The position numbers and the translations under genes were made by a program. Below the pieces are notes generated by a model, which saw only the letters and a list, made by a program, of their open reading frames with translations, ran no database searches and was not told the DNA's origin. 64,000 bases of DNA from JACZST01 sp964195155 (lineage in GTDB: Bacteria; Actinomycetota; Acidimicrobiia; Spongiisociales; UBA5794): contig CAXMOP010000115.1 of the NCBI GenBank assembly GCA_964195155.1, positions 1 through 64,000 on the forward strand, in the 5' to 3' direction. Positions 8,489 to 17,781 of this stretch are shown here, in pieces; within the stretch, counting starts at the first letter, position 1, and every line of letters starts with the position of its first letter.

Positions 8489-10710
8489 ACGCCGGTCCTC
8501 TCGTTCCGCTCCCGCCGCCGCAAATACGCATAGGCGGCCAGCCCACCAAGCGCGAGCACGGTGAGCACCATGCCGATGTTCTCGGCACCGGTGTTGCGAA
8601 ACTCGAGGACTACATCTTCCTGGGTGGGAACGACCACCATCAACGACGGCGCGGCACGGTATGGCCCCTCGGCACCATCCACCTGCCAATTCGGGAAGTA
8701 GGAGATCTTGACCAGATGCGGAACACCAATGGCGGTGGTGGTAAACGACAAGCGATGGTTCTCGAGTACCACGTTGGTCACGGAGCCGCCCTCCGGATAC
8801 GGATCGCTGGAGATGAGCCGATCGCCGACCGAGGTCACGGCGGGCCATTCCGCCGGACCGGTCTCGACGAGCCAGTGGTCGAGGTTGGCGACGTCGTCGT
8901 ACCACTCGAGTGATGGCTCGAGGAAGTCGCCGCCACCGCCCCACACCGCAGGCGTGACGGTGGCCACGTCGACGAAGTCGGAGTCCGGCAGCGCGAAGAT
9001 CGTCCACGGCAAGGCGACACCGACTTCAACGAGGCCTGAGTCTCGAGCCGCGGTTTCCCCACGTTCGGTGAAACTGACGTAATAGGCCACGTCGTAGAGG
9101 GCGAGATGCTGAATACCGCGATCGAGGTCGAAGCCCCGGTAGTCGAGGCCGCGCACCGGGTTGGACGGCCGATCACTGACTTCCGAGGCGTTGAGGAAGT
9201 GGAATGGTGTGGTGAGGGATGATTCGAAGAACAGACCCTCCATGGACGGGTGCTCCTCGCTCCAAAAGCCCGTCAGCATGAGGGCCATCGGCGTGCCGTA
9301 CTGGTTGAGTTCGTGGTTCGCCTCCCACATCACCCGGCCAGGCGGGAGTCCGTCGATCTCCTGCATGAGGGCCTCGTATTCGTGGTAGTTGGGCTTGCCC
9401 TCATACCCCTCGTAGTTCCACTTGACCCAGCCCGGAACGTCGTGGATGTTGGCAATGGTGGCGACAAGCACCAGAAACCCGGCAATGAGGGACCCGGCGA
9501 TCAGCACGGTCCTGCGCGCCGACGATCGCCTGGCCACTTCGGTCACCGCGAGTCCCAACGCAATACCGGCAAATACAAACATCCCGAAATACCAGTACGG
9601 CAGCAGCCGGGCGTTGTAGAGGATCGTGACGCCAAGAAGGGGCAGCACGAGATATCCGACGATGGGCAGGACGGTCAACCACGCCAATGCCACCACGTCG
9701 TCACGTCGCAGCATGCTCCACACCACGCCGACACCGCCGAGGATGACGACCGGAACGAACTCTCCCGGGAGCGGGGTCCCGGGACTCTGCTCGCCGACGA
9801 GACCCGTTACCGCCGACCACCCCATGTCGGTCGTCAGCCCGCCCATCACGCCGAGGATGAGCGGAAGTGCCCAGAACGCGGCAATGCCGAAGCCAAGCAG
9901 CCACGAGGGAAACACGACCCGTGGCCCGCCCTTACGGAACAGGAGGGGCACCGTTGCGATGACGATGATCATCGTGGTGACGATGTGGCTGAGCGCGGTC
10001 AGCCCGAGCAGCACGCCGGCGAGCGGCGTCCAGCCTCGGCCCTCGCGCACGTCGCGCACGACCACGCCGAGATAGAGGATCGAGAGGGCAAAAGACCACG
10101 AGAAGGAGAACTCGCCGGCGAGGGTGGACTTGATGTTGGCGCCGAAGATCGAATAGCTCTCCATGAACAGAAACATCCCGCCGGCCACAGCGGCGATCCC
10201 TGCGATCGGACGGGAGAACCCGGACATGCGGGAAAACAGATAGGTCACGGCGGGGAGGGCAACCAGGCCGACGATGGTGACCAGCTTGAACGCGACCCCG
10301 TAGGGAAGGACCACGTCGAGCAGCACCGTCGTGACCGCAGGCAAAGGGAAGTAGAAGTAGAGGACGGGGAAACCGGCATACCAGGCGTTCGACCAGCCCA
10401 GCAGCCTTCCCGATGAAATCAGATTGTCCGCCAACACCTTCGGCAGCAGGACGTGGGCGCCCATATCTCCGCCGGTCGGGGTGTTGGCGACCAGCAGCTG
10501 CGGGAATCTGATGAGATCACCGCTGCCGATCGTGCCCAGGATTCCCGACATCACCAGCAGGATGAGCAAGGTGGGAGCGCCGACCAGGACCGCAATCACC
10601 CAGGTCGGCACACCCTGGCGCGGGGTGAGCGGACGGCGAGGAGGCGCCGACTCTGGCGGCGCGATCGCGGTGGTTGACACCAGCGGCAGGCTAGAGGAGG
10701 TGGTGAGCAA
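8485..10710 (-). CDS. Large membrane protein, 6-pyruvoyl-tetrahydropterin-synthase-related family (GT-C-like)
   Basis: A 741-aa integral membrane protein. About ten hydrophobic segments fill residues 37-410, followed by an extracytoplasmic domain of about 300 residues and a last membrane helix near 718-737 with a basic tail. The early loop NTPTGGDMGAHVLLPKVLAD and WYAGFPVLYFYFPLP resemble the membrane family named after 6-pyruvoyl-tetrahydropterin synthase. Its fold suggests a polyprenyl-phosphate-sugar-dependent GT-C glycosyltransferase rather than pterin chemistry. The listed start is TTG; GTG at 10680 is an alternative and neither has a clear ribosome binding site. It overlaps gtrA downstream, which supports an envelope-glycan role. 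Confidence 0.75.
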   Translation of the reverse strand: MLTTSSSLPLVSTTAIAPPESAPPRRPLTPRQGVPTWVIAVLVGAPTLLILLVMSGILGTIGSGDLIRFPQLLVANTPTGGDMGAHVLLPKVLADNLISSGRLLGWSNAWYAGFPVLYFYFPLPAVTTVLLDVVLPYGVAFKLVTIVGLVALPAVTYLFSRMSGFSRPIAGIAAVAGGMFLFMESYSIFGANIKSTLAGEFSFSWSFALSILYLGVVVRDVREGRGWTPLAGVLLGLTALSHIVTTMIIVIATVPLLFRKGGPRVVFPSWLLGFGIAAFWALPLILGVMGGLTTDMGWSAVTGLVGEQSPGTPLPGEFVPVVILGGVGVVWSMLRRDDVVALAWLTVLPIVGYLVLPLLGVTILYNARLLPYWYFGMFVFAGIALGLAVTEVARRSSARRTVLIAGSLIAGFLVLVATIANIHDVPGWVKWNYEGYEGKPNYHEYEALMQEIDGLPPGRVMWEANHELNQYGTPMALMLTGFWSEEHPSMEGLFFESSLTTPFHFLNASEVSDRPSNPVRGLDYRGFDLDRGIQHLALYDVAYYVSFTERGETAARDSGLVEVGVALPWTIFALPDSDFVDVATVTPAVWGGGGDFLEPSLEWYDDVANLDHWLVETGPAEWPAVTSVGDRLISSDPYPEGGSVTNVVLENHRLSFTTTAIGVPHLVKISYFPNWQVDGAEGPYRAAPSLMVVVPTQEDVVLEFRNTGAENIGMVLTVLALGGLAAYAYLRRRERNERTGV

Positions 10711-10766
10711 TCCTCCGGCGGGCCGCTGCGGTCAGGAGAAACCAAGTCACCGGATTATCCGAGCAA

Positions 10767-10816
10767 GCGGCGGCACGTAGCACTCGTCATTGTTCACCAC
10801 CGTCCTAGTGAGGCAG
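10767..10816. repeat. 50-bp interspersed repeat, copy 2
   Basis: This copy matches 208-257 at 44 of 50 positions on the same strand. Here it lies in the 158-bp spacer (10711-10868) between the start of the large membrane protein gene and the end of the zinc-ribbon gene. Relative to the nearest start codon it is in the opposite orientation to copy 1, which speaks against a simple promoter. Apart from this repeat I see nothing in that spacer. Confidence 0.75.
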
Positions 10817-10868
10817 GCTTTCTAGGGGTATGGCCGGCAGCCGTGCGCGCCGCCGCCCAAGCATCGCT

Positions 10869-11069
10869 TCAGGGTTCGCCGCGCTCCACATCGAGCAATG
10901 CGCCGAGTTCGAGATGCTCACCGTCGCGGTCCCACCACTTCGACTCACAGCGGTGGCATGAGCAGAAGATGACCTGAGAGCCATCCGGGAGGGTCAGCTC
11001 GATCTGGATGACCGAGTCGTTGCCACATTCTGCGCAGCGGAGCCCGGATGAGGGTTCTTGCCTTCCCAT
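10869..11069 (-). CDS. Small zinc-ribbon protein
   Basis: A 66-aa protein with C12-x2-C15 and C36-x-C38-x2-C41, plus H39, a plausible zinc ribbon (RCAECGNDS and IFCSCHRCESKWW). It has no signal peptide, so it is cytoplasmic. No specific family is recognised. ATG at 11069 is the only good start. The upstream neighbour, 20 bp away on the same strand, is also cysteine-containing (DUF6788-like), so the two may form a small operon. Confidence 0.7.
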   Translation of the reverse strand: MGRQEPSSGLRCAECGNDSVIQIELTLPDGSQVIFCSCHRCESKWWDRDGEHLELGALLDVERGEP

Positions 11070-11088
11070 GACCGGTCAGGGTAGCGCG

Positions 11089-11376
11089 CTAAGCGCGAAA
11101 AGCGGCCTCTGGGAGGTCCTCGAGTTTGCCGAGGTAGCGCGACCGACGTTTGCCGTCCTCGGACCAATAGGCGTACCAATACGGGCCGTGGGGACAGCGG
11201 GTGCAGCTCTCCTTTCCGCAACGCACCTTCTGCTGGCGCAGCTTCACGTTGGGCCCGCGGTCGGAGAGCACCAGGCCCCGGCTCTCCAACCGGGCCTTGG
11301 CCAGGATGTAGAGGCGGCGCAGTTCGTGCTCATCCATCTCACGGACCGCCTCGAGCACATCTCTGTCGATTGGCAT
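11089..11376 (-). CDS. DUF6788-like small protein
   Basis: A 95-aa protein. Its N-terminal half is a charged helix (DEHELRRLYILAKARLESRG). Its C-terminal half holds the recognisable core VRCGKESCTRCPHGPYWYAY followed by GKRRSRYLGK, with C-x4-C-x2-C. Proteins with this core are widespread, often near mobile or repeat DNA, and have no assigned function. ATG at 11376 (MPIDRDVLEAV) is chosen because the upstream extension is low-complexity and lies in intergenic repeat sequence. Confidence 0.7.
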   Translation of the reverse strand: MPIDRDVLEAVREMDEHELRRLYILAKARLESRGLVLSDRGPNVKLRQQKVRCGKESCTRCPHGPYWYAYWSEDGKRRSRYLGKLEDLPEAAFRA

Positions 11377-11433
11377 GGAGCAAACGAACTTAGGGCTCGG
11401 CGGGCTTCGGACCAAGGACTCAGGCGGTTGCCG

Positions 11434-11492
11434 GCCACTGGCCACTGGTCATTGGTCACTCGTCACTGGTCACTCGTCACTGATCTCACTCG
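11434..11492. repeat. Heptamer array, units near GGTCACT / CGTCACT
   Basis: Alternating GGTCACT, GGTCATT and CGTCACT units run with a 7-bp period between the DUF6788-like gene and the thioredoxin-like gene, up to the stop codon of the latter. It is the same class as the GCGACTC arrays but a different heptamer. Confidence 0.85.
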
Positions 11493-11876
11493 TCACCGAT
11501 CAAGCCCCGCTCGCCTTGCCGCGTCGCTCAGCGATCGCCGTCTCGGCACGCCGGCGACGAGGAGCTCGACCCGGAGGTCCCGATTGACTACCGCGGTGAG
11601 CGGGACGGATTCGACGCCGAGCTCCTCGAACACGGTCGGCTCGAGCTCCCAGGTGACCTCTCTCAGCGGCACACCGAGGGACTCAACCATTGCCAGGGCT
11701 TGCTTGCAGTTCGCGCAGTCGGTGGAAGTGAAGACGACGACCCCGGGCTTGTCGGTGAGACCACCCAGGTCGATCGGCGGATGGGATGGGCGGCGCCATC
11801 GTGCGATGAGCCTGGCGATGGCGATCACGATCAGGACTGCCAACAGCACGACGGCAATCCTGATCGCGATCGTCAC
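11493..11876 (-). CDS. Membrane-anchored thioredoxin/glutaredoxin-like protein
   Basis: A 127-aa protein with an N-terminal membrane anchor at about residues 4-26 and a redox motif STDCANCKQA (C54 and C57). VESVPLTAV supplies the likely cis-proline. It would act at the membrane as a thiol-disulfide oxidoreductase. The GTG start at 11876 overlaps the stop of the DUF5719-like gene (GTGA), so it is the last gene of the glycosyltransferase - DUF5719 - thioredoxin operon. The last codons (GLDR) run into the heptamer array. Confidence 0.82.
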   Translation of the reverse strand: MTIAIRIAVVLLAVLIVIAIARLIARWRRPSHPPIDLGGLTDKPGVVVFTSTDCANCKQALAMVESLGVPLREVTWELEPTVFEELGVESVPLTAVVNRDLRVELLVAGVPRRRSLSDAARRAGLDR

Positions 11877-13333
11877 TCGACCGGGATCCCGCCGATAAAG
11901 GCCACGCCGCGGCTGCTGGAAACGGAAAGGGCGGCACTGATTGGCACGGTCGCATCGATGATTACGCCGGACGTTCCGCTCTCGGTCACCTCGCCGAACG
12001 GGATCTCCACCTGCCGGCCCGGCAGGATGATGATCTTGTCCGGCCCTGCCGCGGCGGCGCCGAGTGGGGTGATGGTCACCGTGGCCTGATCGCCAGACGG
12101 GTTGATGATCCACAACGAGGTTTCGGCGGCAGGAACCACTCCGACACCGGGGATGATCCAGCGGGTCGCGGGATCGATATTGCCGGTCGTTGACGCCAGC
12201 CCGTTGAAGACCGCCGGCACCACGGGCTCTTCGGCTACAACGTCGCCCTCACCACCGCTATCGGGGGGCGGGTCCGCCGCATCGTCGGAGATGTCGTCGC
12301 CCACCACCGGATCAGCGCGGGGAAATGTGCCGGGCGGCGCAGCCTGGATCACTGCTCCCACCGGGACATTCGACCTGACCCTGACGCCGAACGGCGGGTC
12401 GGCAAAGTCGCTCAGCTCGAGCCGTATCGGCTGGTTTGGCGACACCAACAGGCTAGTTACCTCCAGGATCGGCCCGCCGGGAGCGAAGATGTCGATGGCG
12501 ACGTTCGCGGCCAGGCTGCCGGTATTGGAAAGGACGAGGGTGGGTTCGAGGCCGGGAACGCTGGTCACCGGGAAGTCCCAGGTCGCCGAACGACTCGTCC
12601 CGTTCCAGGTGGCTTCGTCTTGCTCGTTGCTCAGCACCAATGCGGGAATGACCAGCCCGGGATCGGTCTGCACGGTGAGGGTGACGGTGTCGAGGAAGGG
12701 GATCACCCGAGAGAGGTCCTCGGTGACCCACGATCGGCCGGGAACGTCGAGCCCCTCGAAGCCGCCGAGGGGTGAGCTCCCGAACTCACTGATCGCTTGC
12801 ACCGTCACCTTGGCCGACTCCGGGAACGGATTGAAGAGCCTGAGCTGCAGGGTGAAACCCTCCGCGGTCGTGCCACCGACGAGGTGCCATACCTTCGGCA
12901 CGGAGGCCACGCACTGGTCCCCACTCAGCAGATTCTCGGTCCACATCGCGGTGGTCACCACCGCCGGGCCGTCGTCGAACTCCACGATGCCGGGCGACTC
13001 GCCTCGTCGCACGATCTCCGCGGTGTCGACGCTGCGGGCATCGGCGCCTTGCAGCTGGAATGCCAGGAGGTCCGGCTCGAGGATCGGGTTGACGTTTGGC
13101 AGCGTGATGAGTGCTTCCACATTGACCGCAGTGGCCACGTCGTATGTTGAATCCCTGACCGCGCCCGACGCCACCCACGGGCAATACCAGACGCTCTCCT
13201 CGCCCACCGCGCCGGCGGCATCGACCGGGACGGGGAACCCGAGGGCGGAGCCTTGGGACGGCACCGGCTCTGGCTGAACGAACGCCAACCCCGCCAGGAC
13301 CATGAGTACGACGACGACGGCGATCCTTCTCAT
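11873..13333 (-). CDS. Exported DUF5719-like protein
   Basis: A 486-aa secreted protein. It begins with an N-terminal signal sequence (MRRIAVVVVLMVLAGLAFV), then beta-rich domains rich in Val, Thr and Asn-Pro turns. An acidic Pro/Gly linker (near DDISDDAADPPPDSGGEGD) precedes the last 110 residues. The order of a GT2 membrane glycosyltransferase followed by a DUF5719 protein is a known actinobacterial arrangement (recollection), and a role in envelope assembly is inferred. ATG at 13333 overlaps the glycosyltransferase stop (ATGA). The in-frame extension upstream is not signal-like and is rejected. Confidence 0.75.
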   Translation of the reverse strand: MRRIAVVVVLMVLAGLAFVQPEPVPSQGSALGFPVPVDAAGAVGEESVWYCPWVASGAVRDSTYDVATAVNVEALITLPNVNPILEPDLLAFQLQGADARSVDTAEIVRRGESPGIVEFDDGPAVVTTAMWTENLLSGDQCVASVPKVWHLVGGTTAEGFTLQLRLFNPFPESAKVTVQAISEFGSSPLGGFEGLDVPGRSWVTEDLSRVIPFLDTVTLTVQTDPGLVIPALVLSNEQDEATWNGTSRSATWDFPVTSVPGLEPTLVLSNTGSLAANVAIDIFAPGGPILEVTSLLVSPNQPIRLELSDFADPPFGVRVRSNVPVGAVIQAAPPGTFPRADPVVGDDISDDAADPPPDSGGEGDVVAEEPVVPAVFNGLASTTGNIDPATRWIIPGVGVVPAAETSLWIINPSGDQATVTITPLGAAAAGPDKIIILPGRQVEIPFGEVTESGTSGVIIDATVPISAALSVSSSRGVAFIGGIPVE

Positions 13334-16116
13334 CCGAATCTCCGCCCCGCCCACGCAGAGACAACCAGCACAGACAGCCAAACGGCGGCGAGGATCGCCT
13401 GGGTGCGGCGCTCACCGATCGGAGCGAAGGCGGCCGTCCCGCTGTCCGCCGAAACCTCGTTCCACACGCCCGATTGAGCCCAAGGCGCAGGTCCCCATCG
13501 GCCGTGTGCGTTGTCGCGAACGGTGAGTCGGCTCCCCGTCTCCGCGGTCCCCTCGTAGTCGGCGCCGACACTCGGCCATGCGATTCCGGCCGACGTCATG
13601 GAACGGAAGGCTCCCGCTGCCTCAATTTCATACGTCTCGTTCTCCAACCCTGCGCTGAGCGAGACGATGTCGAGTTGGCCGGTCAGCCGCTCGGACCAGG
13701 CCGCGGCGTAGGGCTGGTCCTGCATGATCACGATCCATCGGATGCCGAAGGAGGCAAGCGCCTCGCCCGCCCGGGAGGTCTCCCCAGCGATGACCGACAA
13801 CAGCTCGGCGTGCAGCGCGTCGTCTGCGGGCCGCGGTGCGGCGAGATCGGCCTCCCACAACTCGACCGTGGGCGCCGAGACGACCCGGTAGGCCGCGCCC
13901 TCGATGATGCGCTCGTCGCCCGGCAGCTCCCCGGGTGCACCGAGAAGCAACACGCGAGACTCGGCGGCGTCGCCGGGTCGAGCCTCGGTGAAGGCAAGCG
14001 CCTCGCGATACCGGTCTGGAGGGAGCCCCGCCCTCCCTCCCAGCAATACGGTGGACGAGGCCGCCAGCAGCACCAGGGCGCCGGCAACGGCGACGCCGCC
14101 GACGATCCGCCGCCAGCCGCTGGTCTCGGAGCGCGTGATGGCCTCGAGCGCCGCACCGGTGATCGCCGCCAGACCGAGCGTGACGAGGGTCAATCCGGCG
14201 TATCCGATCTCGCTGCCACCGCCGAGACCGGCACTCCTCGCCAGGAGGGCTCCGCCGGCAGCGAGCACGCCGCCCCAACCGGCAACCAGGGCAAGGCGCC
14301 GCGGCGCCGAGACGACGACGGCCACGGCTGCGATCATCGTCGCCGCGACCACCACGATCGAGGTCGACCAGAATGCGGCACCCTGGGTGAGGAATACGTT
14401 CAGATCGACGGCGCCGGCCCACGGAAACAGCATCGGAATCGCCAGGACGACTCCCGCGCCGCTGATCGCCACGGCCCGCCACGCCCCGCCGTCGTTCACG
14501 TTGATCAAAGCCCATACCAGCAATGCCACAACCGGCACGAGTAGCAGCGAAGGAGAAGCCAGGGCGACGATGCCGGTGCTGGCGCCGATAGCGGCGACCC
14601 GACCTGCCCGGCCAAGGGCGGTCTTCGGCCACCGGGCCAGCGCCAGTCGCAGCACCAACGGAACCACACCAAGCCCGATCATCGTCCCGATGGCGGTCTG
14701 CGAGGCCAGACCCTGGTACGCCGACCCGGTCACGTACACCAGACCGGCAAGGGTGCCGGGCACCGCCTTGATCCCCCATCCACGCAGCAATCGAACGGTC
14801 CCCCATACCCCGAGGAGGGCCGATCCGGCGATGGCTACATACTCGGCGAGCCGGCCGGAGTCGAGGGTCAGCCCGCGTAGAACGCTGACGACGGCAACCA
14901 GTGGCGGAAGCACCTCTTCGCTGCCGAATCCGGCGGGGTTCCATCCACCGGCATACGCGCCGAGGCCCGCCAGCCAGGAGCCCGGAAACGCCAGACTCTC
15001 GCCAACGGCCGGAAGCCCGAACGACCAGAGCGAGCGGACGGCGATCAGGACCAGGAACACCGCGGCGACACCCACGATCAACGACGGTCGCCGCAACTCC
15101 TGGCCGATCGCCTCAACCCCGATCGCGTCTTCACCGGGAAGCCTGGCCCTGATCCGGTCCGACAGTTGAGACGAGGTGCGTTTGAGTGATACCGACCCGC
15201 TGACTTGATAGCGGAAGAGCTCTTCATCGCCGACGGCACGCGCATGTCTGGCGCGTCGGCGCTCCCCGAGCGTGTTCGGCAGACGCACCAGATTCCAGGC
15301 CCAGGCGCGAAGCCAGTCGAAGAACGTCCATCGGCCCAGGAACAGGGAAAGCGTCGAATCGGCAAAGCCGGAAAGGAAGGCAACCGGCACCGTCCACAGC
15401 AGGGTCAACGGCCCGTAGACCTTGCCCATCGCCCGGAACCTGCCGGCGCGCTCGCGCCACGGCTCCCGCTCGGTTCCCCCGTCCACAACGAGAACCTCAG
15501 ACGACGGGACCACGATGACCCTTGCGCCGCGGAGCCGTGCCCGCTGGCAGAAGTCCGTCGCCGCGGCGAGGGACGGCAGGAGTCGGTCCGGCCCTCCGAG
15601 GCCGCGAGCGAGGTCTCGTCGCACGAACAGCGACTCACCGCCGACGGCTGCGACATCGCGCACGACGTCGTACTGGCCCTGGTCGAGTTCGTCGTCGTCG
15701 AGCCCGGTGTACGGGGAATCAAAGACGTCGGTGGCGAAGCCGACCGACAGCAGGTGACCCGGATCGTCGAGGTCGAGGATCTTGGATCCGGCGACCGCAG
15801 CGTCAAGGGAGGTCGCGGTGTCGGCGAGGGCGGCAAGGGCATCGGTGCGGGGTCTGGCGCCGCTGCGCACAAACCAGAGGTGGCTCGCGGTGCTGCCATC
15901 GCGGGAAAACATGGCGGCGATGGCCGGAAACCATTCGACGTCCTCCGCACCGGCGAGACGACGCGCATCGGTGTCACCGCCGATAATGACGATCTCGTCC
16001 GACTCGTACACTTGGCCACGAACCGCATCGAGGGTTTCGGCAAGGCCGGGCGTGCTGCCAACGAGAATGGCGGTGACGACCGAGGCGGGGTTCGCTCCCG
16101 CGGAAGAGGCTGACAT
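13330..16116 (-). CDS. Membrane family 2 glycosyltransferase with long multi-helix C-terminus
   Basis: A 928-aa protein. The N-terminal 300 residues form a divergent GT2 domain (VVTAILVGSTPGLAETLDAV, then ESLFVRRDLARGLGG). Around a dozen membrane helices follow, from about residue 345 to 720, and then an extracytoplasmic C-terminal domain with a last helix near the end. Such fusions occur near wbbL- and cpsA-like genes of actinobacteria and probably add sugars to lipid-linked or wall polysaccharide. The DxD motif is not obvious. The start codon shares bases with that of the divergent cofD gene (CATG), so the two have no separate intergenic promoter. Confidence 0.75.
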   Translation of the reverse strand: MSASSAGANPASVVTAILVGSTPGLAETLDAVRGQVYESDEIVIIGGDTDARRLAGAEDVEWFPAIAAMFSRDGSTASHLWFVRSGARPRTDALAALADTATSLDAAVAGSKILDLDDPGHLLSVGFATDVFDSPYTGLDDDELDQGQYDVVRDVAAVGGESLFVRRDLARGLGGPDRLLPSLAAATDFCQRARLRGARVIVVPSSEVLVVDGGTEREPWRERAGRFRAMGKVYGPLTLLWTVPVAFLSGFADSTLSLFLGRWTFFDWLRAWAWNLVRLPNTLGERRRARHARAVGDEELFRYQVSGSVSLKRTSSQLSDRIRARLPGEDAIGVEAIGQELRRPSLIVGVAAVFLVLIAVRSLWSFGLPAVGESLAFPGSWLAGLGAYAGGWNPAGFGSEEVLPPLVAVVSVLRGLTLDSGRLAEYVAIAGSALLGVWGTVRLLRGWGIKAVPGTLAGLVYVTGSAYQGLASQTAIGTMIGLGVVPLVLRLALARWPKTALGRAGRVAAIGASTGIVALASPSLLLVPVVALLVWALINVNDGGAWRAVAISGAGVVLAIPMLFPWAGAVDLNVFLTQGAAFWSTSIVVVAATMIAAVAVVVSAPRRLALVAGWGGVLAAGGALLARSAGLGGGSEIGYAGLTLVTLGLAAITGAALEAITRSETSGWRRIVGGVAVAGALVLLAASSTVLLGGRAGLPPDRYREALAFTEARPGDAAESRVLLLGAPGELPGDERIIEGAAYRVVSAPTVELWEADLAAPRPADDALHAELLSVIAGETSRAGEALASFGIRWIVIMQDQPYAAAWSERLTGQLDIVSLSAGLENETYEIEAAGAFRSMTSAGIAWPSVGADYEGTAETGSRLTVRDNAHGRWGPAPWAQSGVWNEVSADSGTAAFAPIGERRTQAILAAVWLSVLVVSAWAGRRFG

Positions 16117-17086
16117 GAACGACGCTATTCAAGAGACGAAGCCGCGCTATTCCAATCATCCGCGCCTTGCCGTCCTATGCGGCGGCGTCGGCGGGGCACG
16201 GGCGGCCAGGGCTCTGGCGAGTGTCCTCCCCGCCCCGCATCTCACCGTAATCGGCAACGTCGGGGACGACGAAGTGCGCTACGGCGTCCACGTGTCGGCA
16301 GACATGGACACGATCGTGTACACCCTGGCCGGGCTTCAGGGCCCGCACGGGTGGGGCATCGCCGGGGACACGTTTGCCGTGATGGACCAATTGTCGGTGC
16401 TCGGTGAGGACACCACCTTCCGGCTCGGCGACCAGGATCTGGCCACCTGTCTGCATCGGACGGTTCGGCTGGGGGCCGGTGATTCCCTGTCGACGACGAT
16501 CGCCGAGGGTGCTGCCGCGTTTGGCGTCACGGTGCTGGTCCTCCCGGCCACCGATGATCGGCTTCGCACCGAGATCATCACCAGCGACGGGGAGCGCCTG
16601 GCCTTCCAGGACTATTTCGTCATCCGTGGTCACCGCGATGAGGTCGCCGGGCTCGACTTCGTCGGCAGCGAGGCGGCAGTGCCTGCCCCGGGTGTGGTGG
16701 AGGCGATCGAGGAAGCCGATGTCGTCGTCATCGCACCGTCGAACCCGCCACTCTCGATCTGGCCGATTCTTGCGGTTGGCGACATCGCGGCGGCGGTGGA
16801 TCGGCACGACCGGGTGGTGGCGATCAGCCCGCTGTTCGGGGGTGCGCCCATCAAGGGACCGGCCGATCGTGTCCTCGCCTCGCTTGGCTTTGCGCCGGGA
16901 AATGAGGGAGTTGCGGGTGCCTATGCCGGTCTGCTCAGCGATCTCGTCATCGACGTCGGTGACGCCGCCGACATCGAGCTGCTGGCGGCGCCCCAACTGG
17001 CCGTGCACGCACTTGACACGCGAATGGGTGGGCCCAATGCGGGTAAGCGCTTCGCCGCCTCCCTGCTGGAGACGCTCGGATGGTGA
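16115..17086 (+). CDS. cofD: 2-phospho-L-lactate transferase (F420 biosynthesis)
   Basis: Joins the activated phospho-lactate or phosphoenolpyruvate moiety to the deazaflavin Fo, giving F420-0 or dehydro-F420-0; it is called FbiA in mycobacteria. The 323-aa protein has the N-terminal GGVGGARAARAL loop, NVGDD, the strongly conserved SADMDTIVYTLAG, and SNPPLSIWPIL. Its 3' end overlaps cofE by 7 bp, so the two are translated together. The ATG at 16115 overlaps the ATG of the divergent glycosyltransferase. A start slightly further in is possible, because the first 16 residues look poorly conserved. Confidence 0.93.
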   Translation: MNDAIQETKPRYSNHPRLAVLCGGVGGARAARALASVLPAPHLTVIGNVGDDEVRYGVHVSADMDTIVYTLAGLQGPHGWGIAGDTFAVMDQLSVLGEDTTFRLGDQDLATCLHRTVRLGAGDSLSTTIAEGAAAFGVTVLVLPATDDRLRTEIITSDGERLAFQDYFVIRGHRDEVAGLDFVGSEAAVPAPGVVEAIEEADVVVIAPSNPPLSIWPILAVGDIAAAVDRHDRVVAISPLFGGAPIKGPADRVLASLGFAPGNEGVAGAYAGLLSDLVIDVGDAADIELLAAPQLAVHALDTRMGGPNAGKRFAASLLETLGW

Positions 17087-17781
17087 AGCGGATCGAGCTC
17101 ATCCCCGTTGAGGGAGTTCCGGAGGTCCGGTCGGGCGACGAACTCGGCGGGATGATCGTCGCCGCCCTGGCGTCGTCGGGCGAGTCGCTCATCGACGGCG
17201 ACGTGCTGGTCGTGACCCACAAGGTGATCTCGAAAGCCGAGGGACGGATCGCCGAGGTCGCTTCGGAGGAGGACTACCGAAAGCTGGTGGAGGACGAGGC
17301 CGAATCCATCATCCGCCGGCGGGGCGACCTCGTCATCACCAAGACGCGCCACGGCTTCATCTGCGCCAACGCCGGTGTCGATCGCTCGAATACCGCAGAG
17401 GGAACCGCGGTGCTGCTGCCGATCGAGCCGGATCGATCGGCCCATCGCCTTCGCGTCCAGATCCAGCACATGTTCGGGGTGTCGATTGCCGTCGTAGTCA
17501 CCGACACCTTTGGCCGCGCCTGGCGCCGCGGCCTGGTCGACGTGGCCATCGGGGTGTCTGGCCTGCCGGCGATCGTCGACCTGCGCGGCACCACCGACGC
17601 CTTCGGCCGAGTCCTCGACGTCACCGAGATCGCCCTCGTCGACGAGATCGCCGCTGCCGCCGACCTGGTGATGGGCAAGGCCAGCCAGGTCCCGGCGGCA
17701 ATCCTGCGCGGGCTCACCCTCACCGGCGACGGCCGGGCCACCGACCTGGTCCGCCCCCCCGATGAAGACCTGTTCCGATGA
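17080..17781 (+). CDS. cofE: Coenzyme F420-0:L-glutamate ligase
   Basis: Adds glutamate residues to F420-0. The 233-aa protein matches the CofE domain: VLVVTHKVISKAEGR, TRHGFICANAGVDRSN and VVVTDTFGRAWRRG. Mycobacterial FbiB is longer because it carries a C-terminal FMN-binding nitroreductase domain that reduces dehydro-F420. That domain is absent here, so this organism either uses a separate reductase or the phospholactate route. It overlaps cofD by 7 bp. Confidence 0.93.
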   Translation: MVKRIELIPVEGVPEVRSGDELGGMIVAALASSGESLIDGDVLVVTHKVISKAEGRIAEVASEEDYRKLVEDEAESIIRRRGDLVITKTRHGFICANAGVDRSNTAEGTAVLLPIEPDRSAHRLRVQIQHMFGVSIAVVVTDTFGRAWRRGLVDVAIGVSGLPAIVDLRGTTDAFGRVLDVTEIALVDEIAAAADLVMGKASQVPAAILRGLTLTGDGRATDLVRPPDEDLFR

